Below are positions 43,525 to 51,409 of a stretch of DNA of 64,000 nt, piece by piece (position 1 is the stretch's first letter; each line of letters opens with the position of its first letter). Where the stretch lies: contig JAPSHX010000003.1 of assembly GCA_031179305.1 (NCBI GenBank), positions 1 to 64,000 of the forward strand, written 5' to 3'. Source of the stretch: Paenarthrobacter sp. Lineage in GTDB: Bacteria > Actinomycetota > Actinomycetes > Actinomycetales > Micrococcaceae. The position numbers were made by a program, and so were the translations under genes. The notes beneath the pieces were generated by a model that was not told the origin of the DNA, did no database searches, and saw only the letters and a list, made by a program, of their open reading frames with translations.

Positions 43525-44457
43525 ATGCGTGTAGCCATTACCGGTGGAACCGGCTTTGTAGGGCGTCACTTGGCGGAGCGACTCAACAGTCCGGACACTG
43601 TTGTCATCTCCAGGCGGACGGGCGTGCAGATCAATGATGTGGATGCCTTGGCGGCTGCCTTCGCCGGCTGCGACGTAGTGGCGCATTGTGCCGGGATCAA
43701 TCGGGAGATCGGCGACCAGACCTTCGATCGTGTACACGTCCATGGCACCCGGGCGGTCATTGAGGCGGCCCGACGAGCGGGCGTGCAGCGCATAGTAATG
43801 CTGAGCTTCCTCAGGGCCCGGCCTGACTGTGGCTCGGCCTACCACGAGACCAAGTGGGCGGCCGAGGAGCTCTTGCGGGAATCCGGCATCGAGCACACCA
43901 TCCTCAAAGCGGGGATGATTTACGGCCTAGGCGACCATATGGTGGACCACGTCACCCGCGCCGTGCGTACCTTTCCGATCTTCGCGACGGTGGGCTTTCA
44001 CGAACGGACAGTTCGGCCGGTTCCAGTGGAAGAGGCTGTCAACGCATTGATTGCTGCCATGGAAGGCCGTGTCACCAGCCCTACTGTGACCCTACTTGGA
44101 GCCGAAGAACTTGAGCTGGGAACTGCTGTCCGGAGGATCGCGCGGCTTGCAGGTGGGCGGCCTCTGTACGTTCGGGCTCCAGTATGGGCAATCCGGGTGC
44201 TCGCGCAGCTAACGGAGTGGACCATGGTGGTGCCGCTCGTTGCCAAAGCACAAGCGCATATGCTCGCCGAAGGGGTTAGCGAACCCGCGCCCTTCGCGCC
44301 GGAGCTTCCGTTCGGACTGCGTCCCGCGCTCCCCTTCGACGACGAACGCATCAGAGCCGCGCTGCCCGAGGGGCGGTTCACGCTGAATGACCTCCGGATG
44401 ATCCGAGGGTGGGTCGGGCGGCGTGCCAGCACGGGGCCGAGCCTGCACGCCCACTAG
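43525..44457 (+). CDS. NAD(P)-binding epimerase-like protein (atypical SDR, NDUFA9-like)
   Basis: The 310-residue product has an N-terminal Rossmann motif VAITGGTGFVGRHLAERL (about 3-20) and the lengths of complex-I-associated or NmrA-like atypical SDRs. SSFLR-type catalytic residues are replaced by LSFLRARPDCGSAYHETKWAAEE, which retains the YxxxK motif (about 109-113). It is divergent from an ArsR gene with a shared palindrome, so the ArsR protein probably controls it. Its stop TAG shares the CTAG with the stop of the convergent LysR gene. The substrate is unknown. Confidence 0.88.
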   Translation: MRVAITGGTGFVGRHLAERLNSPDTVVISRRTGVQINDVDALAAAFAGCDVVAHCAGINREIGDQTFDRVHVHGTRAVIEAARRAGVQRIVMLSFLRARPDCGSAYHETKWAAEELLRESGIEHTILKAGMIYGLGDHMVDHVTRAVRTFPIFATVGFHERTVRPVPVEEAVNALIAAMEGRVTSPTVTLLGAEELELGTAVRRIARLAGGRPLYVRAPVWAIRVLAQLTEWTMVVPLVAKAQAHMLAEGVSEPAPFAPELPFGLRPALPFDDERIRAALPEGRFTLNDLRMIRGWVGRRASTGPSLHAH

Positions 44458-45308
44458 TTCGACTTACTCAGTGTTCTGCCCATGATGGCCTGCGTGAGGG
44501 CATCGATGACCTCGGCATTGGCCAGGGGATTCCGGATCAGGGTGAAATCGACATCACCTACAGGCGGCAGCCCGAACCGCTGCGTTATGACTTTCAGGTC
44601 CTCGGGCACCAGCGACGCCGGCATCACGGCAACTCCAATGCCGGCACGAACGGCTGCGAGCACTCCACTGATTTGCTTAGTGCTGCACGTAATCCGCCAG
44701 GTCCGGCCCTCGGCTTCCAGTGCATCAATGGCCAGCTTTCGGCTCAGGCTGGGCGCTGGGTAAGCGATCAAGGGGACAGGGGCTCCAGGTTCCAGTACGG
44801 TCTGCTCGACGCCCACCCACGCGAAGTTGTCGTGCCGGACCACAGTGCCTTCCTTCGCTCCAGCTACCCACTTCACGAACACCAGGTCCAGTTGGCCGGC
44901 ATTGAGTCGCTTGTAGAGTTGGTCGCTTTGGCTGACGGTGAGCTCCAGGTTGATCTGGGGATACAGTTGCCGGAACTCGCGAAGGATCCGGGGCAGCCCG
45001 GTGATGGCGAGGTCGTCTGCGGTGCCAAAGCGGAGGCGCCCTCGCATGGCCGAACCGGAAAAGTAACGGGCGGCGGAGTCGTGGGCGGCGAGGATGCTGC
45101 GGGCAAAACCGGCCATGGCGTCGCCGTTGTCGGTGAGCCGGACCTCCCGCGTATCGCGGGCAACCAGCACCCGCTTGGCAGCGGCCTCGAGCTTACGGAC
45201 GTGCTGGCTGACGGTGGGCTGTGCGAGTCCGAGGCGTTCGGCAGCTTTGGTGAAACTCAGCGTTTCTGCGACGGCCAAAAAGGAACGTAGCTGGACAGGT
45301 TCGAACAC
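44454..45308 (-). CDS. LysR-family transcriptional regulator
   Basis: The 284-residue product has the LysR helix-turn-helix (LRSFLAVAETLSFTKAAERL, then AQPTVSQHVRKLE, about 7-42) and an effector domain (about 90-280). It is divergent from an MFS efflux-type gene with two GCAAT/ATTGC palindromes in the 166-bp gap, so it probably regulates that gene and itself. Confidence 0.92.
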   Translation of the reverse strand: MFEPVQLRSFLAVAETLSFTKAAERLGLAQPTVSQHVRKLEAAAKRVLVARDTREVRLTDNGDAMAGFARSILAAHDSAARYFSGSAMRGRLRFGTADDLAITGLPRILREFRQLYPQINLELTVSQSDQLYKRLNAGQLDLVFVKWVAGAKEGTVVRHDNFAWVGVEQTVLEPGAPVPLIAYPAPSLSRKLAIDALEAEGRTWRITCSTKQISGVLAAVRAGIGVAVMPASLVPEDLKVITQRFGLPPVGDVDFTLIRNPLANAEVIDALTQAIMGRTLSKSN

Positions 45309-45367
45309 GGAACTCCTAAAGCGCAGGTCAGCGCCGGGCCGGAGTACTGCGCCGATGAAGAGAGGTC

Positions 45368-45416
45368 ATTGCATTCCGCAATGCTAGTTATAGGCGCAAT
45401 ACGCTTCCATAATTGC
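45368..45416. promoter_or_regulatory. Candidate LysR-type sites in the divergent region
   Basis: ATTGC-ATTCC-GCAAT (45368-45382) is a perfect T-N11-A palindrome. A second, wider pair GCAAT (45396-45400) and ATTGC (45412-45416) follows. Two sites between LysR and target fit recognition plus activation sites. Confidence 0.6.
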
Positions 45417-45474
45417 TGCTCGCAACCCTAGCGTTAAACGCATCCCACCGAAACTCTCCATCCGAGGACTACCT

Positions 45475-46860
45475 TTGGCACCCCCACCGCCTTCAGCGGC
45501 AAACGTCAGCCAGCCCGTCATCGATTCCCTATCCGCACCTCAGCCCGCGGACACCGTCACCCAGCCACTCGCCGTCGTGAGTGAAAAGCTGCCCTGGCGG
45601 TATACCTTCATCTCGCTAAAGGTCCCCAACTTCAGGATCTTCGCGATCGGCCACTTCATCGCCGTGATCGCGATCTGGATGCAGCGCATCGCCCAAGATT
45701 GGATGGTGCTGCAGCTTTCCGGTTCCGTCACCGCCGTCGGAATTACCGTGGCATTGCAGTTCATGCCCTCGCTTTTTCTTGGCCCTTGGGGCGGAATGAT
45801 TGCCGACCGCTTTGCCAAGCGAAAGATCCTCATCATCTGCCAATCCGCGGCGGCTGTTCTCGCGGCCGCGTTGGCGGTGCTCTCCCTGAGCCAACGCGTC
45901 GAAGTGTGGCATGTGTACGTCATCGCCCTGCTTTTGGGCTTTGTGACGGTCCTGGACCAGCCGGCCCGGCAGGTTTTCGTCAACGAGCTTGTCGGTCCCA
46001 AGTACCTCCGGAATGCCATCAGCGTTAACTCCACGACGTTCCAACTCGGCGGACTGATCGGTCCTGCCCTGGCCGGTGTCCTGCTCACAGCAGTGGGTGC
46101 CGGCTGGGCCTTCGCGGCGAACGCCGTGGCCTGCTGCTCCACTGTTGCCATGCTGATGATCCTCCGCAAGGACCAGTTGCACCTTAGCCAGCCGACTCCA
46201 CGCAAGAAGGGAATGTTGCGTGAGGGACTCACGTATGCGCTCAGCAAGCCCACTATTTACTGGCCGTGGTTGATGGCAGGCTTCGTGGCAGTTTTCGCCA
46301 TGAGCCTGCCGGTGCTGCTGGCCGCGTTTGCGGATCACGTGTACGACGCCGGCGCCGGAGGCTACGGCCTGCTCAATGCGATGGTTGCGCTCGGTGCACT
46401 GATAGGCGCGGTGGCGTCCACCCGCCGTCGCCAGCTGCGGTTGCGGTCAGTGGTGACGTCGGCAGGGTTGTATGGGGTGATGCTCTGCGTGTCTTCGCTC
46501 ATGCCAACAATGGTCTGGTTCAGCGTCACTATGGTCCTCGCCGGATTCTGGTGCCTTATGTTCCTTACCGCGGCCAACCAAATGGTGCAGACCAGCTCCA
46601 ACATGAGCATCCGCGGCCGCGTCATGAGCCTGTATCTGGTGGTGCTGATCGGTGGGCAGGCAATCGGCGGCCCCATGATGGGCTGGCTCGCCGAGCATCT
46701 CGGCCCGCACCTGGCCGTCCTGATCTCGGGTGGCGTGCCGGCTATCGCGGCTGCGGTAGTCGCCGTCGTACTGGCCCGGAAGTCATCCCTGCACATCAAA
46801 GTGGACCTGCGCGATCGGCGTCGGGTCCTGCGGATCGTGCAGGAGCCTCAGACGGCTTAA
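45475..46860 (+). CDS. MFS transporter (EntS/DHA3-like efflux type)
   Basis: The 461-residue product has about 12 membrane helices. The motif GGMIADRFAKRKILIICQ (about 104-121) between helices 2 and 3, and VLDQPARQVFVNELVGP (about 158-174) match the MFS_3 group, which contains EntS and macrolide exporters. The start is TTG with GAGGA upstream. It is the likely target of the divergent LysR protein. The substrate is unknown; efflux is a family-based guess. Confidence 0.9.
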   Translation: MAPPPPSAANVSQPVIDSLSAPQPADTVTQPLAVVSEKLPWRYTFISLKVPNFRIFAIGHFIAVIAIWMQRIAQDWMVLQLSGSVTAVGITVALQFMPSLFLGPWGGMIADRFAKRKILIICQSAAAVLAAALAVLSLSQRVEVWHVYVIALLLGFVTVLDQPARQVFVNELVGPKYLRNAISVNSTTFQLGGLIGPALAGVLLTAVGAGWAFAANAVACCSTVAMLMILRKDQLHLSQPTPRKKGMLREGLTYALSKPTIYWPWLMAGFVAVFAMSLPVLLAAFADHVYDAGAGGYGLLNAMVALGALIGAVASTRRRQLRLRSVVTSAGLYGVMLCVSSLMPTMVWFSVTMVLAGFWCLMFLTAANQMVQTSSNMSIRGRVMSLYLVVLIGGQAIGGPMMGWLAEHLGPHLAVLISGGVPAIAAAVVAVVLARKSSLHIKVDLRDRRRVLRIVQEPQTA

Positions 46861-46862
46861 CC

Positions 46863-46901
46863 AGGATGAAGCGCCCCCGACAGCCGGGGGCGCTTCATCC
46901 T
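46863..46901. terminator. Bidirectional hairpin terminator
   Basis: A perfect stem of about 17 bp (AGGATGAAGCGCCCCCG with its complement) closes a 5-base loop between two convergent genes. No long T-run is seen. Confidence 0.75.
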
Positions 46902-46908
46902 GCGCGGG

Positions 46909-48081
46909 CTATTTTGGCTGAAGCTGGGCCACAGGCAGGTGTGGGTACTCCGACGAGCGTCCCTGGAACTCCAGGACGTCCGGATTGCGGATAACACCTT
47001 CACGGATCTCGATGGCACGGGAGACGGTCTCGTTGGCATCCCCGCCTTCCGGTCCCGCCACTACAGTGTCCAGGAACGGAAGCAGGGCTTCGCTGATCTC
47101 CCAGCTGGCCGAGTTCCAAAGGTATGAAGGACTGTGGTCCACGGCGTAGTAGTTAACGTGCCCGCCTACGCGGAACATGGGCTCGTCGAAAGTGGTGGTT
47201 CGCGCCCAACTGAAGCCCATGCCTTCGTCGCAGGACACGTCAACGATCAGGCTGTCCGGCTGGAATTCCGCCAGGTCTTCCGTGCGGAGGTAGGTCAGCG
47301 GGGCGTTCGGGTCCTGCAGGGTGCAATTGACCACGATGTCCGCCGCGGCCAGGAACGGCGCCAAGGGCTTACGTCCCTTGTCCGTGATGACTTCGCTGAG
47401 GAAGGGCGCCTTGTTGTCGTGGTCGAACTGCACGATCCGCACTGAATGGATCGGGGACCCGACGGCGGCGACGCCCCGGTTGGTGAGCACCTGAACGTCG
47501 TGGACGCCGTGGGCGTTCAGGGCGGTGACGGCACCTCGGGCGGTGGCCCCGAAGCCGATGACCACAGCGCTGAGGCGGCGGCCGTAATCGCCGGTGGAAC
47601 CAGTCAACGCCAGAGCATGCAGCACGGAGCAATAGCCGGCGAGTTCGTTGTTCTTATGGAAGACATGCAGGCCGAAACCGCCGTCGCCCGCCCAGTGGTT
47701 CATGGCCTCAAAAGCGATGAGCGTGAGCTTCTTGTCAATCGCCAACTGGGTGATGGTCCGGTCCTGGACGCAGTGAGGCCAGCCCCACAAGGTCTGACCA
47801 TCACGGAGTTCTGCCAGGTCTTGGGCCTGCGGCTTGGGCAGGAGGATGACATCGTTGTTTGCGATCAACTCCTGGCGTGTGCCGAGCCCGCCCACCAACG
47901 ATTCCAGCTTGCTGTCCGGGACACCGAACCGCTCGCCGTAGCCGTACTCAAAGCGCAGCTGTTGGCGCACTTCCGGAGCTATGCGCTCCAAGTGCTGCGG
48001 GTGGATCGGCAGGCGGCGCTCATTGGGTTTCAGCGAAGTAGCAAGGACACCAATGCTCAGCTGGCCGGTTGGTGCGGTCAC
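46909..48081 (-). CDS. N5-(carboxyethyl)ornithine-synthase-like / alanine-dehydrogenase-family enzyme
   Basis: The 390-residue product belongs to the alanine dehydrogenase/PNT superfamily: an N-terminal catalytic domain (SIGVLATSLKPNERRLPIHPQ), a Rossmann-like domain (SAVVIGFGATARGAVTALN, about 170-190) and a C-terminal part with GGHVNYYAVDHSPSYLW (about 310-326). The latter resembles the YYAVNNSPS block of lactococcal CEO synthase, which reductively condenses ornithine or lysine with pyruvate. It is about 75 residues longer than that enzyme. Start is GTG, overlapping the stop of a tiny basic gene (GTGA). Substrate unproven; a saccharopine- or opine-type reaction is also possible. Confidence 0.82.
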   Translation of the reverse strand: MTAPTGQLSIGVLATSLKPNERRLPIHPQHLERIAPEVRQQLRFEYGYGERFGVPDSKLESLVGGLGTRQELIANNDVILLPKPQAQDLAELRDGQTLWGWPHCVQDRTITQLAIDKKLTLIAFEAMNHWAGDGGFGLHVFHKNNELAGYCSVLHALALTGSTGDYGRRLSAVVIGFGATARGAVTALNAHGVHDVQVLTNRGVAAVGSPIHSVRIVQFDHDNKAPFLSEVITDKGRKPLAPFLAAADIVVNCTLQDPNAPLTYLRTEDLAEFQPDSLIVDVSCDEGMGFSWARTTTFDEPMFRVGGHVNYYAVDHSPSYLWNSASWEISEALLPFLDTVVAGPEGGDANETVSRAIEIREGVIRNPDVLEFQGRSSEYPHLPVAQLQPK

Positions 48082-48212
48082 TTCTTGTTGCCGGTGGAGG
48101 GCTTGGCGGCCTCGGTGGCGGAGGACTCGGAAGCCCGCTTATCCGCGCGTTTTTCCTTGATGGATTTACTGGATTTCTTTGACGCAGTTTGGCGCGGTGA
48201 TTTGTCGCCCAT
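48078..48212 (-). CDS. Tiny lysine/serine-rich protein (44 aa)
   Basis: The 44-residue product starts MGDKSPRQTASKKSSKSIKE and is about one quarter Lys/Arg, with an Ala/Ser-rich second half. AAGGGAG lies 6 bases upstream of the ATG. Its stop overlaps the GTG start of the CEO-synthase-like gene, so translation is coupled. I recall similar small basic proteins from other actinobacteria, without an assigned function. It is disordered by composition and may bind nucleic acid, which is a guess. Confidence 0.7.
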   Translation of the reverse strand: MGDKSPRQTASKKSSKSIKEKRADKRASESSATEAAKPSTGNKK

Positions 48213-48342
48213 GATGGCTCCCTTAGAGCGGAGCCGAGATGGCTCCTGACTCCTGACGATACACCTCCCCGGATGGCTTTGTGGTCGGAGTCACGCGTGC
48301 TGGACCGCAGGCCTCTGGCTGATCGGGAAAGCTGGCGTCGGA

Positions 48343-48804
48343 CTATTGGGCCGGCTGAACCGCCGGACGGCCATGAGTTACACGGTGAGTGACGCGATCC
48401 GCGGTGTCGTCAACAGTCACAACCTGCTCCACAGGCTCCAGGTAGAAGCGGGCACTGCTGATGATGCCCTCATCTACGCCGAAAATGATGACGCCGGTCA
48501 TCTCATGCGGGGTGCCATCACGGCGGGCGCCTTTCAGGTGCAGCTCGGTCCACACGCTGCTCCCCTTCACGCTGTGCGCCAACATGCGGGCTGCGATGTC
48601 CGGTACGCCGGCGAAAAGTTGCTCCCAATTGCTGCGGATGGTGTCCCGTCCCGTGAATCCCCTAGTGGGGTGGGCCGGTGTTTCGTTGACGTAGCCCGGC
48701 GCGAAACACTCAGCCAAGGCTTCAAGATCATGCTTGTTCGTGGCTTCCAGCAAGCGATTGATGACGGCGAGTGGACCCGCCTCACCATCGTCGGTGAGAG
48801 TCAT
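48343..48804 (-). CDS. NTF2-like / SnoaL-like protein (possible ester cyclase or isomerase fold)
   Basis: The 153-residue product has the alpha+beta cone of the SnoaL/NTF2 group: an N-terminal helix VINRLLEATNKHDLEALAECF, then VNETPAHPTRGFTGRDTIRSNW (about 43-64), then strands ending in ARFYLEPVEQV. GGAGG lies 5 bases upstream of the ATG. Such proteins bind small hydrophobic ligands, often without conserved catalytic residues. It stands alone on the minus strand; the tail (VTHRVTHGRPAVQPAQ) is an unconserved extension. Confidence 0.85.
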   Translation of the reverse strand: MTLTDDGEAGPLAVINRLLEATNKHDLEALAECFAPGYVNETPAHPTRGFTGRDTIRSNWEQLFAGVPDIAARMLAHSVKGSSVWTELHLKGARRDGTPHEMTGVIIFGVDEGIISSARFYLEPVEQVVTVDDTADRVTHRVTHGRPAVQPAQ

Positions 48805-48936
48805 TGGAGGACCTCCCGGATAGGTGGATGTACGTAAGAGTTTAGGCTCGCGAAGCCTCCCGGTCGACGGGTACGCGGACCTCTTTGGTGAGGTGTCGTC
48901 GTCGAGGGTTCAATTCCGGTGGAGCAGTCCGGAGAC

Positions 48937-48972
48937 AAAGAAACCCCGGATCGCTGGATCCGGGGTTTTCTT
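48937..48972 (-). terminator. Terminator of the tRNA-Gly gene
   Basis: On the minus strand AAACCCCGGATC pairs with GATCCGGGGTTT around a 4-base loop, followed by a T-rich run (TTTCTTTG). It begins right after the tRNA 3' end. Confidence 0.85.
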
Positions 48973-49045
48973 GGAGCGGGCGACGGGAATCGAACCCGCG
49001 TATCGAGCTTGGGAAGCTAGCGCTCTACCATTGAGCTACGCCCGC
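48972..49045 (-). tRNA. tRNA-Gly (anticodon CCC)
   Basis: The cloverleaf can be drawn by eye. The acceptor stem is GCGGGCG/CGCCCGC, the D-arm GCTC-AATGGTA-GAGC, the anticodon loop TTCCCAA (anticodon CCC), and the T-arm CGGGTTCGATTCCCG. The encoded CCA follows a T discriminator. One T-C mismatch appears in the anticodon stem. It is the sole tRNA found in the window. Confidence 0.93.
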
Positions 49046-49123
49046 ATTGCCCGGAAAAACTCCCCCGAGCGAATCCTAGCTTAGCGCAGTTGCAGGGCTC
49101 CTCATGACCGGCGCACCGGATGC

Positions 49124-50680
49124 CTACTTGAACAGCTTCATACCGTTCCAGCCATTGCCCACCTGGCGCTGAGTGCCCCAGGCTCCGGTCCCAAGACGAT
49201 AATCGACGAGGTAACCATCCACGGTTTGGGCAGTGATGCTGCGCGTGCCCGGACCGGACAATCCGAAGCTCGGAACCAGTGCCTTCATGGTTCCCCAACC
49301 GGAACCCACTGTAATAGGCAGGCCCGCGAAGCCGCCGCCACCGTTGCCGGGGTAGCTGAGCAAGTGCCCGGAGGCAGTGGTGGCCAGAATGTCGTTGGCG
49401 CCGTCGGCATTCCAGTCGGCCATGGTCAAGCCCATGCCCGCCCAGCCACTTCCAATGTCCACGCGGTAGGTCAACGCCCTGCCAGAGGTGTTGGGGTAGT
49501 ACCGGAGCCCGCCATCCGGGAAATAGCCCACGATGCCCGGATACCCCTGCGCCGCGGACCATTTGCCCACGGTTATTGTCATCTTGTCCCAGTCACCCGT
49601 TCCCACCACGATCTGAGTGGAGAACGCACCGCCGGGCCACCCCTTGAAAAGGCCGAGAGTGCCGTTATTCCATTGCGCCAAAATGTCGTAGACGCCATCA
49701 GCATCCCAGTCCACCACGAAGGCCTGCTTCAAGCCATGCCAGTTGGAACCGATTACCGCAGGAATGCCATAGCCGCCACCGCCGTGTGCAGGGTAGCGAA
49801 GCAGCCTCCCGGACGAGTCCGCAGCAACCAGGTCCGCGCCGGAGGTGATGCTCGCATACGCGGTGGGGTTGCCGGCGAAATACTGCTCCATAGTGGGAAA
49901 GCCGCGGCGTTTCATGTCGGTGGCGAGGTCCACTCCGACGTAGCGCAGGTGCCACGGCTCATAGCTGTAGCCCGTGACGTTCGTATATCCGTTGGGGTAC
50001 CGGACAATGAAGCCGTACTTGTGGGCGTTCGCCGCCACCCAGATCCCGGCGGGTGTGCTCCCAAAACAGGTGCTGAGACCGCAGGAACCGTTGGCGTTCC
50101 CGACGTCGACGGCGAGCCCCGTCTGGTGCTCGCTGTGCCCCGGACGTGCGGAGATCAGGTCTGCCTGTGCTTGGCCGTAGATGCTGACGTAATAGGAGTA
50201 AACCTGCTGCTGCTGCGCATAGGACCGGTAACCGCTCACCACGGCCAGCCCTCCCGTGCCGGCATCAGCTGCACCTTGGAACAATCCATTGAGCCAGGCC
50301 GCAGTCTCGGCCCTCAGATACTGGCCGGAGCCGCGGGCGTTGACCAGGTCGCCGGGAGCGTAGCTCACGGGATTCAAGGGCCGGGACTTGTTGACCAGGA
50401 CAGAGAAGTTCGCGGGGTCGCCCACAGGATCGACGCTCGGAAGAGGATTCGCAGTGGTCGGTATCGCTGCATGCACGACGGCGGCCCGTGCACTGGTCGG
50501 TTTCGCGGTCACGGCCGCGGTGGCTGGCACAGCTGTGGCCGGCACAGTCGTGGCCTGAGCAGCTGTGGCAGGAGCCGCAGCCATGACACCGCCAGCCACT
50601 GCAAGGCTGATGAATGCAGCGCAAACCGCCAGCCGTCGTCGTGCGTTCCTTCCGGAAACTGAATGGTTTTGACCTCGCAT
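49124..50680 (-). CDS. Secreted VanY-type D,D-carboxypeptidase with five C-terminal propeller-like repeats
   Basis: The product is about 518 residues from the ATG at 50680 (GGGGG upstream; a second ATG at 50698 is possible). A signal peptide (RNARRRLAVCAAFISLAVAG, cleavage near 40) is followed by an Ala/Thr/Pro-rich linker. The VanY/LAS domain lies at about 85-262: SGYRSYAQQQ (149-158), zinc His185 and Asp192 in HSEHQTGLAVDV, and Glu241 with His244 in EPWHLRY. It should cleave the terminal D-Ala of peptidoglycan stems outside the cell. Residues about 280-518 contain five repeats of about 45-50 residues (D-x-D-x-DG and DILA/YPG patterns), ending in GWNGMKLFK. The CAP protein at 51.4 kb has the same module. 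Confidence 0.9.
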   Translation of the reverse strand: MRGQNHSVSGRNARRRLAVCAAFISLAVAGGVMAAAPATAAQATTVPATAVPATAAVTAKPTSARAAVVHAAIPTTANPLPSVDPVGDPANFSVLVNKSRPLNPVSYAPGDLVNARGSGQYLRAETAAWLNGLFQGAADAGTGGLAVVSGYRSYAQQQQVYSYYVSIYGQAQADLISARPGHSEHQTGLAVDVGNANGSCGLSTCFGSTPAGIWVAANAHKYGFIVRYPNGYTNVTGYSYEPWHLRYVGVDLATDMKRRGFPTMEQYFAGNPTAYASITSGADLVAADSSGRLLRYPAHGGGGYGIPAVIGSNWHGLKQAFVVDWDADGVYDILAQWNNGTLGLFKGWPGGAFSTQIVVGTGDWDKMTITVGKWSAAQGYPGIVGYFPDGGLRYYPNTSGRALTYRVDIGSGWAGMGLTMADWNADGANDILATTASGHLLSYPGNGGGGFAGLPITVGSGWGTMKALVPSFGLSGPGTRSITAQTVDGYLVDYRLGTGAWGTQRQVGNGWNGMKLFK

Positions 50681-50894
50681 AACGCCCCCAATTTTCATGT
50701 AGCCAGCCGGAGGCACTCTACCCGGCCGACGAACGCCTGTCAGCACTGCCCTGGAAAATTGACAGATAACCATTCGATCAAGGCTCGGCAGTCATGTGTT
50801 GCCAGCGCCCGCCGCTGACTATTCTGAAGGTGTTAGCTGCAGCGTATGGGGAACCGGGCTACGACACTCGACCGTACGCCGAAAGAGGTTTTCC

Positions 50895-51338
50895 ATGGCA
50901 TTCGCTGCCAATGAAGTGGTGATCAGCAGGGACGCCATGACCGTTTACGGATTCCTCATGGACGGGATGAACAACGCCCTGTGGCGTTCGGGCGTGCGCA
51001 GCATCGCGCTTCGCTCCGGCATTCGCGGCCAAAAAGGCGCCCTCTACCAACAGACGGTTTCCGGCCCCGGCGGCCGACCCGTAGCCGCCGACTTCAGGAT
51101 CACCGAAGCCCGTCCCGGAGCCGAAGTCCGCTATGCCGTGGTGGCTGGACCGGCCCGGCCTACCGGCGGCTTCTACCTCAGCACTGAAGGCAACACCACC
51201 CGCCTCCGGTTCGCCCTTGAGTACCATCCGAAGGGCCTGCGGAAGCTGATGAATGGCATATTCCAGAAAGCCCTTGAGGGCGAAGTGGCGCAGCTGGAAC
51301 AACTTAAGGTTGCGATCGAGTCCCACCCGGCGGCTTAG
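50895..51338 (+). CDS. SRPBCC-fold (polyketide cyclase/START-like) protein
   Basis: The 147-residue product has the layout of SRPBCC proteins: N-terminal strand-helix (VVISRDAMTVYGFLMDGMNN), mid strands (GRPVAADFRITEARPGAEVRY), the YLSTEGNTTRLRFALEY strands and a long C-terminal helix (GIFQKALEGEVAQLEQLKVA). It would bind a small ligand in its cavity. The ATG at 50895 follows AAGAGG. It sits between two secreted-protein genes and is convergent with the CAP gene and divergent from the carboxypeptidase. Function unknown. Confidence 0.85.
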   Translation: MAFAANEVVISRDAMTVYGFLMDGMNNALWRSGVRSIALRSGIRGQKGALYQQTVSGPGGRPVAADFRITEARPGAEVRYAVVAGPARPTGGFYLSTEGNTTRLRFALEYHPKGLRKLMNGIFQKALEGEVAQLEQLKVAIESHPAA

Positions 51339-51409
51339 CCGCAGCTGTTGACGCACGTCGACGGGTTGGCGTCCGACGGCAAACCCCGCGGTTAGGTGGG
51401 CATGCTTGT

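Noticed and set aside
48905..48935. GGGTTCAATTCC, resembling a tRNA T-arm, next to tRNA-Gly
   Set aside because: No matching acceptor, D or anticodon arms can be drawn. A decayed tRNA is possible but not supportable.
48824..49084. Plus-strand reading frame of 86 codons containing ATGIEPAYRAWEASALP
   Set aside because: This is the well-known false protein produced by translating across the antisense strand of a tRNA-Gly gene and its terminator.
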